From positions 1 through 16,756 of the forward strand of contig JBBSEZ010000206.1 in NCBI GenBank assembly GCA_038239195.1: a DNA stretch of 16,756 nt, given 5' to 3'. Shown one piece after another: positions 14,621 to 16,756 of this stretch. Positions within the stretch are counted from its first letter, which is position 1, and each line of letters opens with the position of its first letter. A program made the translations under genes and the position numbers. The stretch is from JBBSEZ01 sp038239195. GTDB taxonomy: Bacteria; Planctomycetota; Planctomycetia; Gemmatales; Gemmataceae. The notes below the pieces were generated by a model, which saw nothing but the letters and a program-made list of their open reading frames with translations, searched no databases and was not told where the DNA came from.

Positions 14621-15174
14621 CCGGACTGCCCTCTCGACGTTGCGCCAAACGGTTTTTTCGGCGCCTGGCGGGAACTTCCCCCGCCGACGAAGCCCGCCCT
14701 TGGCCACGCGCCCAGGAAGGGCCTCCGGGACGTCGCGGCGAACACCTGGACCGCCTGGTTGATCCGGGATCGCGGCCTCCATCAGGACACGCGTCGAGTG
14801 TCCCCTGCCAAGCGAGACGAGCACGAAGGGTGGTCACGGCGCGAAAGGAGGCCCCGAGCGATGGCCAGTCCAGAAGAAGTGTCCGGACGAGCCTCCCGGA
14901 CTGGAAGTGGGGCCGAGAGGCGGGCCAGGAGCTCGCAGACTTCTTGGGTGCCCCCTGGTGGACCAGATATCCGGGGGCCAGTATGACCTGGGCCGCCGGA
15001 CAGGCGAGGCTGGCGCCCTGCCCAGCCCGAACTCGGGAGGACGGCAAGGGAGACGTTCCCGGCTCGGAGGGCCACGCCGTTTCGCCAACAACTCCGCCGC
15101 GCCGTCACGCCCCGGGCGGCTGGCATGGGCTTCCCTTGGTCGGGCAAATTGTCCAGCCAATTCGGGGCGGGCTG
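14621..15174. other. 554-base region with no supported gene
   Basis: Lies between the 3' ends of two convergent genes. Several frames are open, as expected in GC-rich DNA, but none shows a domain, a signal or membrane segment, or a good ribosome binding site. A TTTTTT run at about 14653-14658 comes before, not after, the nearby GGCGGG/CCCGCC stem (14667-14685), so it is not a plausible terminator for the gene at 14027. It may be decayed sequence. Confidence 0.5.
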
Positions 15175-15648
15175 TCACGGGGCGCCGCGAAGCGCCCTCC
15201 ACCCGAAGAAGAGGCCAGCGGCCGCGAAGGGGGCAGCGAGTCCGCACAGGATCGCGGCGGCGAGGTACTGCTCCTTGAACGAGCGGATGCGCCCCTGGGC
15301 GGGCCGGCCCGGCTCGTACACGACCGTCACCGCTTCGCCGACCGCATGGCCCCGCGGGCTCGATTCCGCCCCTGCTTCGATCTCGCAATCTTCCCCGCCC
15401 GCCCGGTAGCGCACGACCGGGTAGGCGTTGTCGTCTCGTTCGACGAAGCGGACGACCATCCCCTCCGCGCTCCGCGCCTTGGACAAGAACGACCGCGACC
15501 GCCACCCGACCGCCAGGCCAAGAGTGAGGAGGGCGGCCCCGATGGCCCCGGGCACCGCGGCGGCCCGCAGTGCCTCCTGCCAACCGGCCGCGCGGGGGCG
15601 GGGGCCTCGACCTGGCGGCTGCTGAGCGCGCTCTTCCTTCGCAGACAT
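15175..15648 (-). CDS. DUF3592 membrane protein
   Basis: A 157-residue protein with the DUF3592 layout: a membrane helix at about 31-49, an extracytoplasmic beta-rich domain at about 60-122, and a second helix at about 128-149. The typical family pattern is present as 'AEGMVVRF', 'YPVVRYRAGGEDCEIEA', 'GEAVTVVYEPGRPAQGRI'. The function of the family is unknown. The ATG at 15648 is chosen because AGAGGG lies about seven bases upstream and the frame further 5' runs into the preceding gene. Only 11 bases separate it from that gene's stop codon, so the two are very likely co-transcribed. The N-terminal 25 residues are polar and Arg/Pro-rich. Confidence 0.85.
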   Translation of the reverse strand: MSAKEERAQQPPGRGPRPRAAGWQEALRAAAVPGAIGAALLTLGLAVGWRSRSFLSKARSAEGMVVRFVERDDNAYPVVRYRAGGEDCEIEAGAESSPRGHAVGEAVTVVYEPGRPAQGRIRSFKEQYLAAAILCGLAAPFAAAGLFFGWRALRGAP

Positions 15649-15659
15649 TACGGGCCCTC

Positions 15660-16088
15660 TCAGACGCCGTGGGGCCTCTCGGGGCGCCACGCCCAGCTTT
15701 CGTCATCTCTGGAAGGAAGGGCTCGAGGCGCGAGCTCCGCGGCGTATCTCTGCTGGAGGAGCACGAGGGGAGGGATGGCGCTGTAGCCGAAATGGGCGAG
15801 CACGAAGAGGACGAGGACGGCGGCGCCCGCCCTATCCACTTCCTGCCGCTGCGCCGTCGCAATCATGCTCCACAGCACCAGGCCCAGCAGGAGCAGGGCC
15901 AGGACGGCGTTGGCGGCCGCGAGCCACAAGGTCATGGTGCGGCCCCACGGGCGCCGGCCCACCAGACCACAGCCGGCCGCGATCAGCAGCCCGCCCAGGA
16001 CGAGGTAGCCGACAGCGAGGAGGCCGAAGAAAGGGGTGAAGATCACCGCAAGCCCCGGAGCGTGAAGAAAGCGATGACGCCACAGCAC
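15660..16088 (-). CDS. Membrane protein, probable 3' part of a frameshifted gene
   Basis: A 142-residue frame beginning at GTG 16088, inside the preceding short gene, which it overlaps by 46 bases in another frame. It has hydrophobic helices at about 13-40, 52-75 and 88-111, and the motif GLVGRRPWGRTMTLW (41-55) between the first two, a pattern seen in small multi-helix membrane proteins where 'PWGR' marks a loop. Its first 10 residues (MLWRHRFLHA) are polar and atypical for a membrane-protein start, and there is no clear ribosome binding site. The simplest reading is that the true N-terminus is encoded by 16043-16177 and a -1 shift joins the two. Translational coupling of two separate proteins is the alternative. 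Confidence 0.65.
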   Translation of the reverse strand: MLWRHRFLHAPGLAVIFTPFFGLLAVGYLVLGGLLIAAGCGLVGRRPWGRTMTLWLAAANAVLALLLLGLVLWSMIATAQRQEVDRAGAAVLVLFVLAHFGYSAIPPLVLLQQRYAAELAPRALPSRDDESWAWRPERPHGV

Positions 16089-16177
16089 CCGCCCTCGAGG
16101 ATGTTGACGCCGCCCCAGATGAAATTCAGGACCGCGACGGCCGTTACCGCACCGCTTGCACCGCGTTGCCGTATCAT
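16043..16177 (-). CDS. Short membrane ORF, probable 5' part of the same frameshifted gene
   Basis: 44 residues, starting at ATG 16177 with GGGAGG six bases upstream (16184-16189), by far the best translation start of this group. The sequence opens MIRQRGASGAVTAVAVLN and continues FIWGGVNILEGG, a pattern typical of the first helix of small membrane proteins ('VTAVAVLNFxxGGxxIL'). It stops at TGA (16043-16045) in the middle of what would be the second helix. The neighbouring frame carries on with hydrophobic sequence (LAVIFTPFFGLLAVGYLVL). It is either a disabled gene, a programmed frameshift or a sequencing error. Alone it would be a one-and-a-half-helix peptide. Confidence 0.55.
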   Translation of the reverse strand: MIRQRGASGAVTAVAVLNFIWGGVNILEGGCCGVIAFFTLRGLR

Positions 16178-16182
16178 GGGGG

Positions 16183-16201
16183 GCCTCCCGGTGAGGGAGG
16201 C
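16183..16201 (-). promoter_or_regulatory. Hairpin covering the ribosome binding site of the gene at 16177
   Basis: On the minus strand GCCTCCC (16201-16195), loop TCACC, GGGAGGC (16189-16183). The 3' arm contains the whole GGGAGG ribosome binding site, so the folded RNA would hide it. This could limit translation or respond to a factor. It may be chance in GC-rich DNA. Confidence 0.4.
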
Positions 16202-16284
16202 ACTTCGCCGCGACGGGCGGCTACCGCGCAGGGAATTTCGGGTGCAACTCCCGTACCGCGAGCCTGGGGGGAGGCGGCGGGCCA

Positions 16285-16536
16285 TCACTTCGCTTTCGAG
16301 AAGGAGAGCACCGTCGTCCCCTGGGTCGCGGTCATCCGGTCGCCGGAGAACGCGATGCCCCAGCGCGAAACGTCCGTGCCGCCGACCACGGTGGGCATCC
16401 TGAACTCCACGGTTTTCCCGTTGACGACGGCGTAGCGGCCGACGAGTTCCGTTCCCCCATCGAGAACCTTGAGGTCGCCGTCGTTGCGAAAGCGCCAGAC
16501 CACCTTTTTGCGGCCTGGTTCAAACGTGGGTAACAC
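16285..16536 (-). pseudogene. Lipocalin-like protein, probably lacking its N-terminal half
   Basis: An 83-residue frame from GTG 16536. The pattern 'KKVVWRFRNDGDLKVLDGGTELVGRYAVVNGKTVEF ... GIAFSGDRMTA' with the ending LSFSKAK resembles the second half of small secreted lipocalin-like proteins and the Gemmata paralogous families (TIGR03066/TIGR03067 type). Those normally begin with a signal peptide and a 'LVGKW' strand, both missing here. The frame is open only another 13 codons upstream to a TGA at about 16495+83, with no signal peptide. The possible transposase gene starting at 16637 points the other way just beyond, so an insertion may have removed the 5' part. A short intact protein starting at GTG is the alternative. 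Confidence 0.5.
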
Positions 16537-16578
16537 TTTCTGGGATGTCGCGCCGGTGCAGCGCGGTCGAACAAGTCA

Positions 16579-16631
16579 GGGCCCCATAGATCGGGAATAG
16601 CTGGCCAGTTTCCCCCGACCCTGTGGAGCCC
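16579..16631 (+). promoter_or_regulatory. Structured leader before the right-edge gene
   Basis: GGGCCCCATAG (16579-16589) pairs with CTGTGGAGCCC (16621-16631) with one mismatch and one G-U pair, and inside it TCGGG (16591-16595) pairs with CCCGA (16614-16618). The central part holds the palindrome CTGGCCAG. The weak ribosome binding site GTGGAG (16623-16628) lies in the 3' arm and would be hidden when folded. Such leaders are known to protect transposase genes from read-through expression. Confidence 0.4.
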
Positions 16632-16636
16632 CGACC

Positions 16637-16756
16637 ATGTGCATTCTACCCGCAACCCCGACCTCGGCCACCTCTTCTCCCGCGCGCCGCCTGCCCCCCT
16701 CGGACCGACAGCAACTCGCCATCGACGCCCTCGCCGGACAACCCATCGCCGAACTG
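16637..16756 (+). CDS. Start of a probable transposase or helix-turn-helix gene, cut by the window edge
   Basis: Forty codons, open to the right edge. After a low-complexity Thr/Ser/Pro start (MCILPATPTSATSSPARR) comes LPPSDRQQLAIDALAGQPIAEL. This resembles the N-terminal helix-turn-helix of transposases from Gemmata-type genomes, where 'ERQQLALxALAGQPVxELA' leads into a recognition helix. The family cannot be named from this much sequence. The strand is opposite to the broken lipocalin-like frame next to it, which fits an insertion there. TGGAG lies nine bases before the ATG. Confidence 0.5.
   Translation, partial: MCILPATPTSATSSPARRLPPSDRQQLAIDALAGQPIAEL

Noticed and set aside
14653..14685. 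T run and GGCGGG/CCCGCC stem as a terminator
   Set aside because: On the plus strand the T run precedes the stem, and on the minus strand no T run follows it directly.
14559..15147. Possible genes in the 14621-15174 gap on either strand
   Set aside because: Several overlapping open frames, none with recognisable features; composition alone explains them.

Overview
The window is GC-rich bacterial DNA that most likely comes from a planctomycete of the Gemmata group. The main reason is a three-gene set on the minus strand (DUF1501, PPC-domain protein, DUF1549/DUF1553 protein) that is characteristic of Planctomycetota. A short DUF3592 membrane protein, a zinc-ribbon/TPR membrane protein and a lipocalin-like fragment resembling the small Gemmata paralogous families fit the same picture. 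No rRNA, tRNA or CRISPR array was seen.

Layout. (1) 44-6512, minus strand: a likely operon transcribed DUF1501 (5157-6512, Tat signal), then PPC protein (2558-5056), then DUF1549/DUF1553 protein with haem-type motifs (44-2485). All three are exported, and each gene has a strong hairpin at its 3' end. (2) 6513-7040: a divergent spacer with several hairpins. (3) 7041-10496, plus strand: a BON-domain protein, a secreted two-domain protein with a TTG start fixed by a strong ribosome binding site, and a flavin monooxygenase 51 bases behind it. (4) 10516-12248: a cluster of hairpin repeats, one copy split by a complete IS4-family (Tn5/IS50-like) insertion sequence with 23-bp terminal inverted repeats and an 11-bp target duplication. 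(5) 12276-13610, minus strand: a zinc-ribbon/membrane/10xTPR protein. (6) 14027-14620, plus strand: a four-helix membrane protein of unknown function, then about 550 bases with no supported gene. (7) 15175-16536, minus strand: a lipocalin-like remnant, a small membrane protein that seems split by a frameshift, and a DUF3592 protein. (8) 16637 to the right edge: the start of a second, probably transposase, gene.

The most interesting signal is the hairpin repeat. Four copies occur in the window, each with a GNRA tetraloop (GTGA or GTAA). Every copy lies 14 to 60 bases after a stop codon and in the same sense as the gene before it. One copy has a changed stem that still pairs. The IS4-family element landed exactly on the tetraloop of another copy, and removing the element plus one target duplication restores the repeat consensus. 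This suggests a family of 3'-end RNA elements or REP-like sequences that also act as an insertion target.
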